A stretch of 64,000 bases of DNA from Macrotrachela quadricornifera (Eukaryota; Rotifera; Eurotatoria; Philodinida; Philodinidae). The notes beneath the pieces were generated by a model that was not told where the DNA came from, made no database searches, and saw only the letters and a list, made by a program, of their open reading frames with translations. Location: contig JAJEKB010020748.1 in the NCBI GenBank assembly GCA_022393335.1, positions 63,772 through 127,771 on the forward strand. Reading direction: 5' to 3'. Below, piece after piece: positions 1-12,337 of this stretch. The position numbers and the translations under genes are program-made. Positions within the stretch are counted from its first letter, which is position 1. Every line of letters begins with the position of its first letter.

Positions 1-332
1 TCAGCATGAAAAGAATTTTTTAGTTAACAGTGATTTCAGATCTTTTCCAAAATCAGTTTTTAATGCTAAATCTGAAAATAATATTTTCTAAAAGTTGCAA
101 GAATAGAAACGTAAGTATTTTTAAAGATTTCGAGCCAAAACCCCATTTTCGGACATATAACGTTTTCCAAGTTTTTTCCAAGTTTTGACTTGAAAAAAAG
201 CATGCAGGAGAGCTAAAGACTAGTTCTACGTGATCAACAGCTCACGCTCTATCAAACCATGTGCAAAAAAAGAAAAAACAATTCACTGGAATCTAGCATT
301 CCCTGCATCTTACAACAAAGCTATACTATTGT

Positions 333-572
333 GCAGCCCGTGAAAAGCTGCATCGAATCCTGAATATCAAACTCTATCGTAAGGCCGTTTTCCAAGCACT
401 TTCAAAGCCCAGAGAAAGCCTGGAATGAAAATAAGCCCTAATTGAGGGAGTATTCCCTTGGGAAAAATTTTCGCCTATAAAATCTCGAGAAAAAAACTAT
501 ACCAGCCTATAGCTCGTGAAAAACTGCATTGAATCCTGAATATTAAACTCCATCGTGAAGCCATTTTGTAAC
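333..572. repeat. 65-bp imperfect direct repeat pair
   Basis: Two diverged copies of a ~65-bp sequence lie at about 333-396 and 509-572. They share the cores GAATCCTGAATAT and AAACTC.ATCGT. A related short stretch (AGCCCGTGAAA) recurs near 3940 at the edge of a foldback element, so these may be remnants of the same family. No gene is visible in the first 1000 bases. Confidence 0.45.
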
Positions 573-1007
573 CGATTGAGCAGCGGGAAGATGCATGCGA
601 TGGGAAAAACATGGATAAATACACTACATATTCCTTATAATTTTTTCTTGTATGTACTATTTCTCGGCGACTCATATTGGGTTTTGTGCAGAATTTTTTG
701 CTCTTTCAAATAAGACTACTTATAGCTAGATGAACAAATGTGTTGACAAGCATATTGTCAATGTACAGCCGTTTGTAGGAGGTAAAAATAGGGTAAAGTA
801 ATATGAGCTGGAAGGCACCAAATCGCTTCCAAAAGATATTGAATTTGGCATCAAAACATTTACCGTTTAATTCTGCATCAAAGTATATACTTCTTTCGGG
901 AATCCTGACGTGAGCCACTTTATGTTCTTATGCAGCCCCGTCCTCTGTATTACCGAATATACAGAAAATCTCACACAGATAATGAATGTGAATTCTTTCA
1001 GAGAAAA

Positions 1008-1536
1008 ATGATCAACACTAGTGAAATCAGTTCCTCACTAACAATTGCCATTATCGGAGCTGGAGTGGTATGTATTCTCGAATTGTTTTCTGTTGTTGAA
1101 ATGTGCATTCTTCAGGATAGTAGTTTATGTGCATGTTTCTTCGTTAAACATGGCTTCCGTGTACATCTACTTGAACTTCGACCTGATTTGTTCTGTTGTT
1201 TTATGCTCTATTTAATTAACTTTCTATTCTTAAGTAGATATGCGTACACGAAACGTGGTTCATAGACAGAGTATCAATATGACATTGTCTCGACGAGGTC
1301 TTGACGCACTTGCTTACATCGATTGTGCAGAGAAGATTCAGAGAAAAGGTATCTGGATGAGCGGCTGAATGTTGCACGATGAAAATGGCCAGACACATTC
1401 TGCGTCTTATGGCACCAACCCATATCACATAAGAGTCATGTTCTTCACAGTACTCCACCTGTTATGTACTTCTATATCCGTATTCAGAAAACCATGTCCA
1501 TCGATCGTCGCGTTCTCCATGAACTTCTCAACGAAG
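1008..1536 (+). pseudogene. KMO: Kynurenine 3-monooxygenase, N-terminal fragment (pseudogene)
   Basis: Four short exons can be read: 1008-1067, 1116-1185, 1238-1434 and 1488-1536. The three introns are 48, 52 and 53 nt. The spliced frame gives the N-terminal FAD-binding part of a kynurenine 3-monooxygenase: IAIIGAG, then FFVKHGFRVHLLELRPD, RQSINMTLSRRGLDAL, then a YGT...SIDRRVLHELL segment. That is the expected order for this flavoprotein of tryptophan catabolism. Lesions: the second intron starts AT instead of GT (1186); TGA is in frame at 1366-1368; a glycine of the GxGxxG motif is replaced. Nothing after 1537 resembles the remaining ~340 residues, although a consensus-like GTAAAT donor follows the last exon. 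An AG at ~1000 just before the start suggests a spliced 5' leader. The family call rests on remembered motifs and I hold it fairly firmly; inactivity is clear. Confidence 0.68.
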
Positions 1537-1539
1537 GTA

Positions 1540-3935
1540 AATACTTCTAATCTTGACATCATTGAGGTATGGAAGGAGAAGCGTGTTCGCTCGACAGATC
1601 GACTGCAAGTGACCATAGATTTTCTCATGAAATTACAAGGGAACAACAAGCGAATCATATCTCAGTCGTGTGGATATAGGCCCTTTTCTCGAGGGTCTTT
1701 TTTACAAAACAGAAAAGCAAGATACTTTCTTGAGAATGACAATCTTAGACACGGGCGATTACGGACTGGAATCCGAATCGCCGATACCGATTCTCATCAT
1801 AAAAATAACTTATACTGTCGATTTCAGTAAGATTCGAAAAACGTTCGAGCCGATCCCGATGCGACTCTGATTCTTACAAATAAAAATTTGGAATCGGGAG
1901 CATTTTCATAGAACATGATGTGTTTCTTTCTTTAACCCTTAACAAAAGTTAGATTGATGCCTCAGAATTATATATATATATACAATAATTTAATTAATAA
2001 CAAACAAAGACTCCTCTACTTCTGCTTAGCATAATCTACATTCAATTCAATGGTTATTGTGATTAATGTACAGCTCCTTTTTGATCACGGAATGAGTGAT
2101 ACCCATTCCGATTCTGATCGAAAAAAAAACTTGAACTGCTAATTCCAGTGCAATTTCGATTCTAAGAAAAAAGCAAACTATGCCCATGTCTAGACAATCT
2201 GCATTAGTACGTATCGCTCGTATTCAAGCCTTTCCATGAGAGGAAGAAAGCCAATTTTGACATCTCTGAAGTCAACACTTGGACTTTGAGCTCACTTTTT
2301 CAAAGGAAGAGAGGTTATTAAGAGGCGAAATCGGCCCTTTCAAGAAATCATCATGTTTAGTCCAAAATCTGTCCTAAGCGATGCTCGAAGTTCTTTCCTC
2401 ATAAAATGAGTTGATTATACTGTATATTTCATCGCAGAACCTTCGGATCCACCTCGAAATCACACGTCTGCTTTTGACCATAAAATTCCAATGACATCGA
2501 TTTACATAATCGATGCCACGGTGGATGTTTTCTTAATGTATCCTCTTCCATTGACTTCATTCGAATTGTCCATAGCTGATCTGATGGTATTTGACCATTA
2601 TTGATACTATATGATGATATATAGTCTCTCTTTTCTGTTCTTTCCTGATGAGTTCATACGACTGACATCATAAAGAATATTCATAACCATCCGTGAATAT
2701 CTGATTCAATTGCTTCTAATGAGCCGAATTCATTACTTAGCCGAACAACGATCCTTTTTACTAGATATGTCCAAAAGATACACGTTCATTTACTTCTATA
2801 TATGACTAGATAGAACCAGAGACGAGATTTCATAAACAGCCTGCCCAAGGATCCATATAGCCATAGTACCAACGTGAGCGGAGAGAAAGCGGATTCTTGG
2901 CATTCCAAGTACGATAAGGATATAGAAGATACATTGGATACAATGTTATAAAGTGGAGAAGATGCAAAATATATACGATTGACACAACGACACTACCAAT
3001 GAGTCAGTTTCGATAAAAATCCACATCGGCTATAAAAAATTTGGAATAAGATTTGTCGTAACTGTTTAGGGGCTATCTAGGAGTAGTCCTTACAAACAAT
3101 TCAAAGGCTATCTATGAGCCATTGCACCTAAGCCATGACCACTCTCAGCAGAATGTTGTTCAATCAATCTCGCCAATTTGACTGATATTTTTACAGTAGA
3201 AAGTCCTAACAAAGTTAGGAAGGAATTGAAAATTTCAGCTCAAACGGATAAACCATTTTCGAGATAGATGTTCCAAGTATCTGAAAGGGGAGGGGGCAGG
3301 TATATCTGGCAGTGCAGTGCTTTTCAGTAAATTTTCATTTTTTAAATAACGACCAGAATTATAAAAGTGACTTTTTTACCATACATACTATCGACCATGG
3401 GCTATCTTTTGATGGTATTGAAAGTACGTTTTAACGAATTTGTTTTGTTAGTACCATGTACCATTTTCAGAAAGCATGTCCACGTATATAGGGTAAATTG
3501 GTCGAATCAGCTTGTTGGATTAGCTTGACAATAATCTCATTTGAAATAGCACCTCAAACTGCGACGAACAACGTCTTCAAAAATTTGTGGTCTTGAATTT
3601 TGATATAGAAAATTTTTTCAACACTATTTCATTATTTCTATTACAAAATCATTGTTTGAAAAATTGATTATACTCAATGATTTTTAACGTATCATTGCTA
3701 AAAATCCCCATTGTTAAAAAATTAATTATGTATTCTGATAGTCCATACGATTCTCTACAACTCTATATATAAACATCTTGAGCTACACTTGTTTCCTAAA
3801 AGAAATTTGAAGCACAGTAAGGACACTCTTATCGTAAGACCTATCCAGGTTGCATTTTTTGTTCTTTTTTCGTTTAGTTTTTCAAAATTACTTTAATTAT
3901 AGAAATTAGTAGATGTAAAGAAAGTTATATATTCT
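1540..3935. other. No gene recognised
   Basis: AT-rich sequence without a convincing coding stretch on either strand. Imperfect similarity between 1750-1835 and 2090-2170 (ATTCCGATTCT..TCAT/GATC blocks) suggests remnants of a repeat. A G-rich patch lies at 3280-3300. I see no continuation of the KMO exons here. Confidence 0.4.
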
Positions 3936-3939
3936 CATA

Positions 3940-5325
3940 GCCCGTGAAATTATGCATCTTTTTATGTGTTATTTGAAAGGTAACACCACGCGCACGAGTA
4001 TTTAGTAGGGACCACAGTTCGTGTATCAGATGATAAAATCATACAAAACTGTTCTTACTTAGCTGTTTTTATCATTATCGCTTAGTTTGACAACAAAATA
4101 AATAACATATTTGGAATTAGCGCAAAAACCTGCATCAGTTCAGATCGTTTTTGAGCAAAACTATTTTTCCACGAAAACCAGACCTGAGGGGACCACGGCC
4201 AAACTTTCGATAAGAAAAGGGCTGAAAGAGATCACCGGTCGATTTTTTGTGGAAAAATATTTTTGCCCAAAAAATTCCTGAAGTGATGCAGGTTTTTGTC
4301 CTGATTTCAAATATGCTATTTATTTTGATGTCAAATTGAGCTATATCGATAAAAACTGCGAAGTACGAATAGGATTTTAATGATTGTGCATGATTTTGCC
4401 ACTTACGATGGAAGACCATCAACTGTAAAATTGCTTTGGAGTCGGAACTATGTGCGTCATGTAGGTCCTAATGAGCTATGAATACCCTGAAAATAGTTCG
4501 GGCCGCTAGCTTATTACTGTCGAGATACTGTATTTTTGCGGCATTTTTAATTAAGCGCAATGCCGTGGTCTCCCTCAAGAACCAGAAAAACTGAATTTCG
4601 AATTTCGACTTGAAAGTTTGCACAGAAATAGGCTTCGATGAGAGTAGTTTATTGTAAAAGCTGCAGGTCTTTTAGTTGTTTCTATACTAAGGTATGGCTA
4701 AAAAACATGTTTTTTACATCATTCGTATATCCCAAACAAGTTTTGATGTTCTTATTTCAAAACAGGAACAACCAAAAGATCTGAAGCTTTCACAATAAAC
4801 TACTCTCACTCAGGCGTGTTTCTATGCCAAGTAGGTGTGTGATAGTTCACCAGTTCTAGAACTTGTTCTTTTTTTGATAACTGGATGAACAGGTCACTTC
4901 CTTGAAAAAGAACTGGTTCAAAAATGACTTATTCTATATAAAATTATCCCAGTTCTGTAAAAAAAGAACTGGTTATTTGAACCAGTTCAGTTCTCTGATC
5001 GGGGACTGTCATACGCCTAGTGCCAAATTTCAAGCCGAAATTCAAAATACAGTTTTTCTGGTGTTCCTGAGGAGGACCACAGCATTGTTCTTGAAAATGT
5101 CGTAAAAATACAGTATCTCGACAGTAATAAGCTAGTGGCCCGAGCTATTTTCAGGATATTCATAGCTCATTAGGACCTACATGATGCACATAGTTCCGAC
5201 TCCAAAGCGATTTTACAGTTGGCGGCCTTTCCTCTTTAGTATTTTGACGAGGTCCCTACTAAATACCCATGCACATGTTTTTACCTTTTGAGTAATGTAT
5301 CAAAAGATGCCGAATTTAATGCACT
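3940..5325. mobile_element. Large foldback element (outer), host of a nested foldback
   Basis: The sequence reads as a long palindrome. 4425-4640 is the reverse complement of about 5030-5235. 4637-4720 pairs with 4740-4815 around the centre. The outermost arm at 3940-4011 pairs with 5240-5325 (shared core TATTTAGTAGGGACC / GGTCCCTACTAAATA). The left arm is split by another palindromic element (4012-4404). No transposase is encoded. The similarity of the arms is high enough to rule out chance. Target duplication and exact ends are not certain. Confidence 0.75.
4012..4404. mobile_element. Nested foldback MITE (inner)
   Basis: A ~390-bp palindrome centred near 4210. The left arm from about 4031 (GATAAAATCAT...) is the reverse complement of the right arm ending near 4400 (ATGATTTTGCC). 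The arms share AAAAACCTGCATCA and CAAAATAAATA.CATATTT. It sits precisely inside the left arm of the surrounding foldback, so it inserted later. No coding capacity. Confidence 0.72.
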
Positions 5326-5329
5326 TTCA

Positions 5330-6145
5330 GAATCTGGATTCAAGTTTTTAAAATGTTGGGACATAACAAGGATAGAGGCAAATTACTGCCCAGAAAACAC
5401 TGACAGATCATAAACGTCTCCTTCCTTGTAGAGACTCGATCGCTTATTAAAAGTTATTTGAATGACTACTGACATAGTAAATTTTGTAGCGAACTCTTTT
5501 CGGTATCTTTTAAAACCTCATACGACTCAATGTGATGGGCAAAGGCTGAGAAAATCTCAAAAATACTATCAAAAATCATCAAAATGTGAAAGTCATTTTT
5601 TTGAATTTTTATAATCTCTCAGTGAGTTCGAGAAACATTGTTTTGTCGTTAAAATGACATATAGTATCATTACGTTTAAACGACAATATATTGATCAAAA
5701 TACGCTTTTATAACAAAAACCGATTCGTTATGTTATCGAAGAGAAACGTTTTGCTGTCGTTTAAACGCTAAACTAAAAATGGGTTAAACCACGATTTGTT
5801 AACGATTGAAACTACAATTTTCCATTATTTTGTCTGCTAAAAATGGTTGGGTTATCTGAAAAAACTCAGATTAATTATTAAATAACAAGTATTCGTCTTT
5901 TATCAATATTTCATCAAGTACAATCAGAAGGTATCATTTGTTTTTTCAGAAAACAATGATTTTTTTCAATTGTTAATAAGTGAAATTAGTTATATACACA
6001 AATATAATTTCTGAATTGTTATTTAATTTAATTTGGTGAATACATTTAATAATAAAAAGAAGAATTATAGACACCGATTTTAACATGTTTATTGAGACGT
6101 TTCGTGAATCTTTTCACATAATCAGTCAAGAGAACAACAAACATA
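5330..6145. other. No gene recognised
   Basis: AT-rich, noncoding. A short inverted pair around CGTTTAAACGACA (about 5668 and 5755) is visible but is too small to assign to an element. Confidence 0.35.
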
Positions 6146-7036
6146 CAGTAGAGTGCAAAAATAATTGCCGTTACATGCATGGACTTCTTCGAGCCATATC
6201 TGTCGTGTGTATGGATATATTTTTTTGAAACTTTTTTCGGTAATTCATGAGGTGTTATAGGACGTAGTGCGCGCAAAACTTTTGTTGAAGTGCCATTATG
6301 TCAATCAGAAGGCATCATGATTCGAGTAACACCGGTCTGTTCTATATAGCAGATAATCATATTACACTGCCAGGGCTACGACAATCGTTGTGCTTTTAAC
6401 AACGTATTCTTAGCAAAGGTCTTTATCCATAGCATCTAATGGGATGTAAATGAGCTTCGAGCAAAAGTTATTTAGTAAGAAAACAGATGATCACGGCCTA
6501 TAATACTACCCTCCTCAAATAATGTTACCAACTGATTTCCGCACTTTCTCAATAATAGTTAATACGAAAAACTTGAAATTTTCAGAGTAGAGAGATCTGG
6601 ACCTATAGATAAAATTTTACTCCTAGTGAAAGGTCTTCGAATATATCTTCAGGCTCCAATAAGCATGACAAATCGAGACAATAGTGTTTGGGTTATATCC
6701 TGCCTTAAGCATTACAGCGAGCTGAAACTTTGGTCATGAAGTCGTGATACAAAATACGATTCACAGCTGGTCTTACTTTACTTCAAATGTGTCTTTTACA
6801 CAAAGATAGAATTCATATATACGAGAAAAATCAGCCTTAATTATTGGGAATATACCGGCAGAAACAATTCATTTACTCTTTTTTTGACATGCAGTAAAGT
6901 CGGACCAGTTATCAATTATTATATTTCTATTCTCGGTGATGTTTACTCTATGTATTCAAAACAGCTTTTGACATTCATTATGTTTACTAGAATAAGTTTC
7001 TCGAACACTAATGGCAATTATTTTTGCACACTACTG
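6146..7036. mobile_element. Tc1/mariner-type nonautonomous element (MITE)
   Basis: Ends are inverted repeats of about 25-28 bp: CAGTAGAGTGCAAAAATAAT at the left, and its near-complement ending in TTTTGCACACTACTG at the right. Each end is bordered by TA (6144-6145 and 7037-7038). A TA target duplication with a CAGT...GTGCAAAA end is typical of the Tc1/mariner superfamily. No transposase frame is visible in the 891-bp body, so it is a deleted or nonautonomous copy. Confidence 0.65.
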
Positions 7037-7065
7037 TACATTAGTCAGAAGCGATACGATATATA

Positions 7066-8353
7066 TGGGTGAATCCATGGAGATCCAACCCCTTTTTGGA
7101 AAGGTCTTTTTTTTCGATTTTTTTTCTTCCACAATGCCGGTACGGTCTAGAAAACACTTTTGATGAAAAAAAATCTAACCCTTTCTATTGAAAATGTCGA
7201 GTTTTCGAGCATTTTTTCTGTGCCCCTATCATACACTATATATACATAGGAAATCTTAGAAGAAAATCTAGGATTTTTTCGTGAATGATTTTTTTTGAAT
7301 TTTTTTCTCCTCATAAATATTTAAAAAGTTTAAAAACATGTTTTCTGAGAAACATTTGACCTTTTCTATCGAAATTCTTGGAATGCTAAATCATTTTCTC
7401 TGAATACAACAGCCACAAGTAATCGTTAACGTGAGTTACAATGAATTAGTTTGACAATTTTCATCTCTCGCATAGAGTACAAGAATTTTCATCATAATAT
7501 CTCTCAGAACATTTTCGAACTGATGACTTTGCGCACGTCATTGGAAAGATATCCTCCTAAACCGTCTGGCAAAAGTGAGATCAAGAGGACAAAAGGAGTA
7601 GAGGTATTGAAACGGTGAGTTTTCCATATCTTTGTAAGGACATCTTTAGGCGTAAATTTTTATGCACAAATATCGTGTCTTCAAACAAATAAGATTACGG
7701 ATGAATCATCAGATATTAAAAAATATTGAATATCCACCCATTAGTACTTTTTTTCAAACTTGTATTGCAATGCCAAGAAAAGAAAATATTGTGAACATCC
7801 GATGAAACATAGAAAATCTACACGTGTACCAAAAGGAGTAGTCGCCGTATCATCACAGCTATCGAGATTTTTGTTTTCTCAATATGATGAGGCTACCACT
7901 CGAATTTATTGGTTATGTCCAAGATGTCATGCATTTGAATCGAAAGAAATGATGCGTCATCAATCAATGGAATTTAACGAAGATGAAAGTTCAAGTGGTG
8001 ATGAACCCATGGTAGAAGATTCTTCTGGTGGTGATGATGAAAATGATAACAATGCCATTAATGTGGTGTTTAATGATGTAAACGTAGAAGAGGAGCATAA
8101 TTGTCATATGGATAGTGGTATCTTAGATGAGTCAAAAGATGATGATGATGATGATTATTCACCATTTATGAATGATGAGACGACGGATCCTGAATCGATG
8201 GATGGAGCTATAGGCGCTGACTCATATGAACTGGAATACCAGAAAGACAAAGCAATGGAGAAATTGTCAAACATATTCAAATTGTTGCACATAAGCTCGA
8301 TTCATGACAGGTAAGCTTGTAAATTTAATCTGAGTTTTCTGAAAGAATCTTTA
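7066..8353 (+). mobile_element. Truncated copy (A) of a DDE DNA transposon
   Basis: The left ~335 bp (7066-7400) match the inverted end of the element at 8354-11935 (TGGGTGAATC.ATGGAGA..., AGAAAACACTTTTGATGAAA, GAGTTTTCGAGC). An acidic N-terminal exon (7760-8314) follows, and then the copy stops. The 8354 copy begins in what would be the first intron. No right-hand part of copy A appears after 11935. This is therefore a truncated copy in tandem, not a simple nested pair. TATA precedes the left end. Confidence 0.75.
7760..8314 (+). pseudogene. N-terminal exon of the transposase of copy A
   Basis: A 184-residue open stretch with a basic N-terminus (KRKY...KHRKSTRVPKG), a CxxCH pair (LCPRCHAF, around residue 53), and then a long Asp/Glu/Ser-rich region including DESKDDDDDD. 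It ends at a GTAAGC donor-like site (8311-8316) and matches the homologous region of the next element (8912-9449). That copy carries stops where this one stays open. The protein probably belongs to the N-terminal domain of the transposase described at 8912. There are no downstream exons in this copy. Confidence 0.6.
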
Positions 8354-8661
8354 TGGGTGAATCTATGGAGACCCATCGACTTTTCTGGAAAAGTTTTTTT
8401 TTTCGATTTTTTTTCCTTTCAAAATATCACTATGGTCTAGAAAACACTTTTGATGAAAAAAAATTAAGTACTTACTATTGAAAATCCCGAGTTTTCGAGC
8501 GATTTTTGGGAAAACCTTTACTGTACTTTTATATATAGAGAAAATGTCATGAAATAGGGTAGAATATTTTTAAAAACAATTTTTCCGGTATTTTCTGGTA
8601 TTCAAGATTATAAACGAAGTCTAGAAATATGTTTCCTGAAAAACATCAGACCTGTCCTATT
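8354..8661 (+). repeat. Left terminal inverted repeat of transposon B
   Basis: 308 bp, reverse complement of 11628-11935. The inner boundary lies near AAACATCAGACCTGTCCTA. It also resembles the 5' end of copy A at 7066-7400. Confidence 0.88.
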
Positions 8662-8911
8662 GAAATTATTGAGTGCTGAATGATAGTTTGTCGCTTTACC
8701 GACTTGCAGAAGTCAGACAACGGAGTCGAAAAGGACATTACTATCGAAATGATAGATTTTCCATTTGTCCGTAAGGACATCTTTAGACATCGAGTCTTAT
8801 CCACACATGTGGTGATTTCGAATGTATAAGATAACAAGATGAATCATTGAATACCAGAAAATATCGAGTACCCACTAGTAATTCTTTTTTTTTCAAACTT
8901 GTACCTTAATG

Positions 8912-11457
8912 CCAAGACGAAAAAATTGTTAACTTCCGATGAAGCATGGAAAATCAGCACGTGTACCAAAAGGAATAGTGGCTGTGTCATCAGAGCTATC
9001 GAAATTTTTTATAAGTGAATACGATGTGGCTTACACTCGAATTCGCTGGTTATGTCCAACGTGACATGCATTTGAATCGAAGAAAATGATGACTCATCAA
9101 TCAATGGAATTCAACGACGATGAAAGTTCAAGTGATGATGAAGTCATGACAGAAGTTTCTCCTGCTAATGATGACAAAAATGATGATGTTGTTGTCAATA
9201 TGGAGTTTAATGATCTGAATGAAGAAGAGAAAGAAAATCCTCATATGGACAGTGGTATTATAGCTGAGTCAAATGACGATGATGAATCCCCACGTGATGA
9301 TGAAACAACTGATCCTGAATCAATGGATGAAGATAAATGTCATGCTTTCTATGAACTTGAACATCAAAAAGAAAAAGCAATGAAACAATTATCAAATATA
9401 TTTCAACTGTTGAACATAGACCCGACCCATGACAGATTAGATTTGTAAACTTAATTCGAATTTTCTGAAACAAAATTTGTATTTAGATCAACAGTATTAC
9501 CTATTCGAGCCAAAGTCGATGGGTTATATAGAAAACTTAATCGATTATGTGGTGTATTAGATGAAAAATCTCAAGTTTCGTATGATTCAAATCCTCAAGG
9601 ATTAAGGATATGTGAATCAAATGATCTTTTGGATGGATTAAAGAAGTTATATGCTGATAGTAATGACAGTGAACAAGTGCGTTTGATGACAATTGCTCCC
9701 AAAGAATGGGGTCGACAAAAAATTGAAAAATGGCGCGTATTCTATCCTCATTTCGTCCGATATCTTCGCATTTTTCCAATTAAATGTTACTAAAAACTTC
9801 TTTCACTTATTAGGTTTAAATCAAAGCCAGATCAGGCTCGACGATCGCTTATTCTTCGAAAAAATAATGGGATATTAGCCTATCCACAATGTCTACGAGG
9901 AAATATTCCTTTATTTGATTCAACAATTGATGCTGTAGTCAATTTCTATCGTGAAGATGGTATTAGTCGAACCTCATCCAATTCCAAAGAGACAATTAAA
10001 ATTAAAGGACAGCCAGTGGCAGTTTGGTTTTTAGAAATGAGTGTCTTTGATACTTATCTTGTCTTCAATGAACGATATCCTGGAACTGTTGCAAGATCAA
10101 CTTTTAATGCTCTTCGTCCACGTGAAGTAAAAACTGTAACACCACATGAAACGTGCATGTATATTATACATGAGAACACGGATGTATTATTGAAAGTTTG
10201 TACCACCTGTATATTAATTCGAATGTAACGTAGCCGTATTACAGGGATGGAACAACTACTATGGAAAATGTGTCAGTGTAGGTTCTTTATCAACTAATGA
10301 CAAAGTCAACATGAAGGATCTAATCACTCAAATGGTTTGCACTATCTCGAATGAGAAGTGCTTTAATGGTGAATGCGATGAATGTTCAACGGAAATCATC
10401 ACAGATATTCTCACAGATAACAATATGATCGATTTGGATGACGAATGTTCATGGAATTTGTGGAAGAAAGTCAATAACAAGTTCGACCATCAACAGATGT
10501 CTGGTTCAATCGACTCTTTATTAACGGAAAATGAAGAAAGATGGTCTTCATTTTTGCTACATACACATTAATCGCGAACAACGTGAATATATCAAAGAGT
10601 TACGTTGTCAATCAACAGAAAAGACTTTCGTCGTTGCTCAAATAGATTTTTCAATGAATTATACACTGATACGTCAGCGTGAAGTTCAACAAGGATTTTT
10701 TAGTCAGCACCAAGTCACCTTATTTACAATTCATCTGACCATTGGAAAAGAACAACGAAATTTAGCGATCATCAGTGATTATATGGAACACACAACGGTA
10801 TTCGTACACTGTGCACAAAAAATTCTTACTCGATTTATCAAGAAAAATTTTCCGTTAGTAAAGAAGATCAATTATGTGAGGTAAGTTGTACTGTTCTTGA
10901 AGTATATGTATTACGTCAACCCTTTCCTTTTCTTTAGCGATGGTGCGTGTGCACATTTTAAAAACAATGCCAGCATTTTGAACCTAATTTACCACAAGAT
11001 TGATTTTGATTTGGATGCTTGTTGGACATTTACAGCTACAGGTCACGGAAAGGGAGCTGGAGATGGAATTGGTGCGGTACTTAAGTCCACGGCTAGACGT
11101 GCTACATTTTCTAAGAATATTCTCATGTCAAATGCAAAAGACTTTTACAAATTCACCCAGAAACATCAACTTGAAACGGCAAGAAGATTTAACAAGGATA
11201 TTCCTGGTGTTTATGTGTTCTTTCTTGAATCAGATGAAGTAGAAGAAGTGAAGAACAGTTATCTGCAAGCTAGAAAGCGGAAAAATTCGAGCAGCTGGTG
11301 AGAAAGACTTTCTCTTCTATTCCTTAATTTCTGTATTTATTTAGATCCAATAGAAGACATTCGACGTATGCACGAATTCAAACCGATCAGTAATTCAACG
11401 ATTCAATATAGTGTGACATCTCGGTCAACAAAGATAAAGACATTTACATTTAAATAA
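8912..11457 (+). pseudogene. Transposase-like protein of transposon B (SDGA / HGKG family), broken
   Basis: Exon-like blocks can be followed: an acidic N-terminal part (to ~9449), 9486-9780, 9813-10200, 10245-10880, 10937-11299 and 11345-11457, with short introns ending in ...TTTAG. The C-terminal half shows a probable RNase H/DDE core: AQIDFSMNY (first Asp), VSDGACAHFKNN (second Asp), then TATGHGKGAGDGIG followed by a helical segment. I recognise this motif set from abundant uncharacterised invertebrate transposon proteins but cannot name the superfamily. Lesions include TGA at ~9062, where copy A has CGATGT (ArgCys), and a frame change near 11265. It lies wholly inside the inverted ends, which supports its role as the element's own transposase. 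It is inactive now. Confidence 0.7.
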
Positions 11458-11627
11458 AAATCCTTTTTATGTCTTTTCTAGTCGATAAAATTTTTTATAG
11501 TAGACTTGATGATGATACTCAGCATTCCGATAGACTGAATAGCTCTTTTCATTTCTTCCTTATACTAGTTTTCTTGAGTCTTAGGTTCATGGATACACAG
11601 TAAATGACTGAGTACCCAAGATCTTCA

Positions 11628-11935
11628 GTAGGATAGGTCTGATGTTTTTCAGGAAACATGTTTCTAGACTTCGTTTATAATCTTGAATACCAGAAAATAC
11701 CGAAAAAATTCTTTTTAAAAAAATTCTACCCTATTTCATGGCATTTTCCCTATATATAAAAGTACAGTAAAGGTGTTCCGAAAAATCGCTCGAAAACTGG
11801 GGATTTTCAATAGGAAGTACTTAATTTTTTTTTCATCAAAAGTCTTTTCTAGACCATAGTGATATTTTGAAAGGAAAAAAAATCGAAAAAAAAAACTTTT
11901 CCAGAAAAGTCGATGGGTCTCCATGGATTCAGCCA
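11628..11935 (-). repeat. Right terminal inverted repeat of transposon B
   Basis: Mirror image of 8354-8661. It ends in ATTCAGCCA, followed by TATAA. Confidence 0.88.
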
Positions 11936-11937
11936 TA

Positions 11938-12337
11938 TAATAAAAGCAGTTTTCTGAAAAAAAAAATTTGACCTTTATGCAGGGAAAGCTTAGAAAAAAA
12001 GTCATCTGTGTTTTTTTTTCTTAAATAAGCGTCTTAGCGAAAAACCAAGGTGATATTCGGAATTGGCACGTAAAACCACGTCGAATGGTGTACAAAACGA
12101 TATATTTTCTAATTAAAAAATTGTTTCGAGAAACGTGGCTGAGGTCCCCACAGGCTTTTTTTGAGCAAAAATTTGTTTTTTCAAAAAATGGTTTATTTTG
12201 TTTAGGATGATATTCTAAGTGATGTATGTCCACTTCTAAGCTATGCAAATCCATTTTCAAGCAAAAAAGTTACATGTCCGCCTGGTACGCGAAAGTTCCC
12301 CACTGTGTCACTAGAAGGGAAAGATAGTCACAATCAC
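11938..12337. other. Spacer between transposon B and Athena unit 1
   Basis: AT-rich, without a gene. The last ~100 bases before 12338 are less AT-rich (TCCGCCTGGTACGCGAAAG). They could be the end of an earlier retroelement unit or the flank into which unit 1 was added; I cannot decide. Confidence 0.3.

Larger units (their letters stand above)
8354..11935 (+). mobile_element. DDE-type DNA transposon with 308-bp terminal inverted repeats (copy B)
   Basis: Both ends are visible. 8354-8661 is the reverse complement of 11628-11935 over ~308 bp with few differences (for example TGGGTGAATCTATGGAGACC against GGTCTCCATGGATTCAGCCA). TA borders both ends (8352-8353 and 11936-11937), consistent with a 2-bp target duplication. 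The 3.6-kb element encodes one broken multi-exon transposase-like gene on the plus strand. Long inverted ends plus the SDGA...HGKG protein suggest a superfamily I cannot name with certainty (Sola-like is one possibility). Confidence 0.85.

Noticed and set aside
2645..2675. CTGATGAG...CGA resembling a hammerhead ribozyme core
   Set aside because: The GAAA box and closing helices are missing, and it is not placed at an element end.
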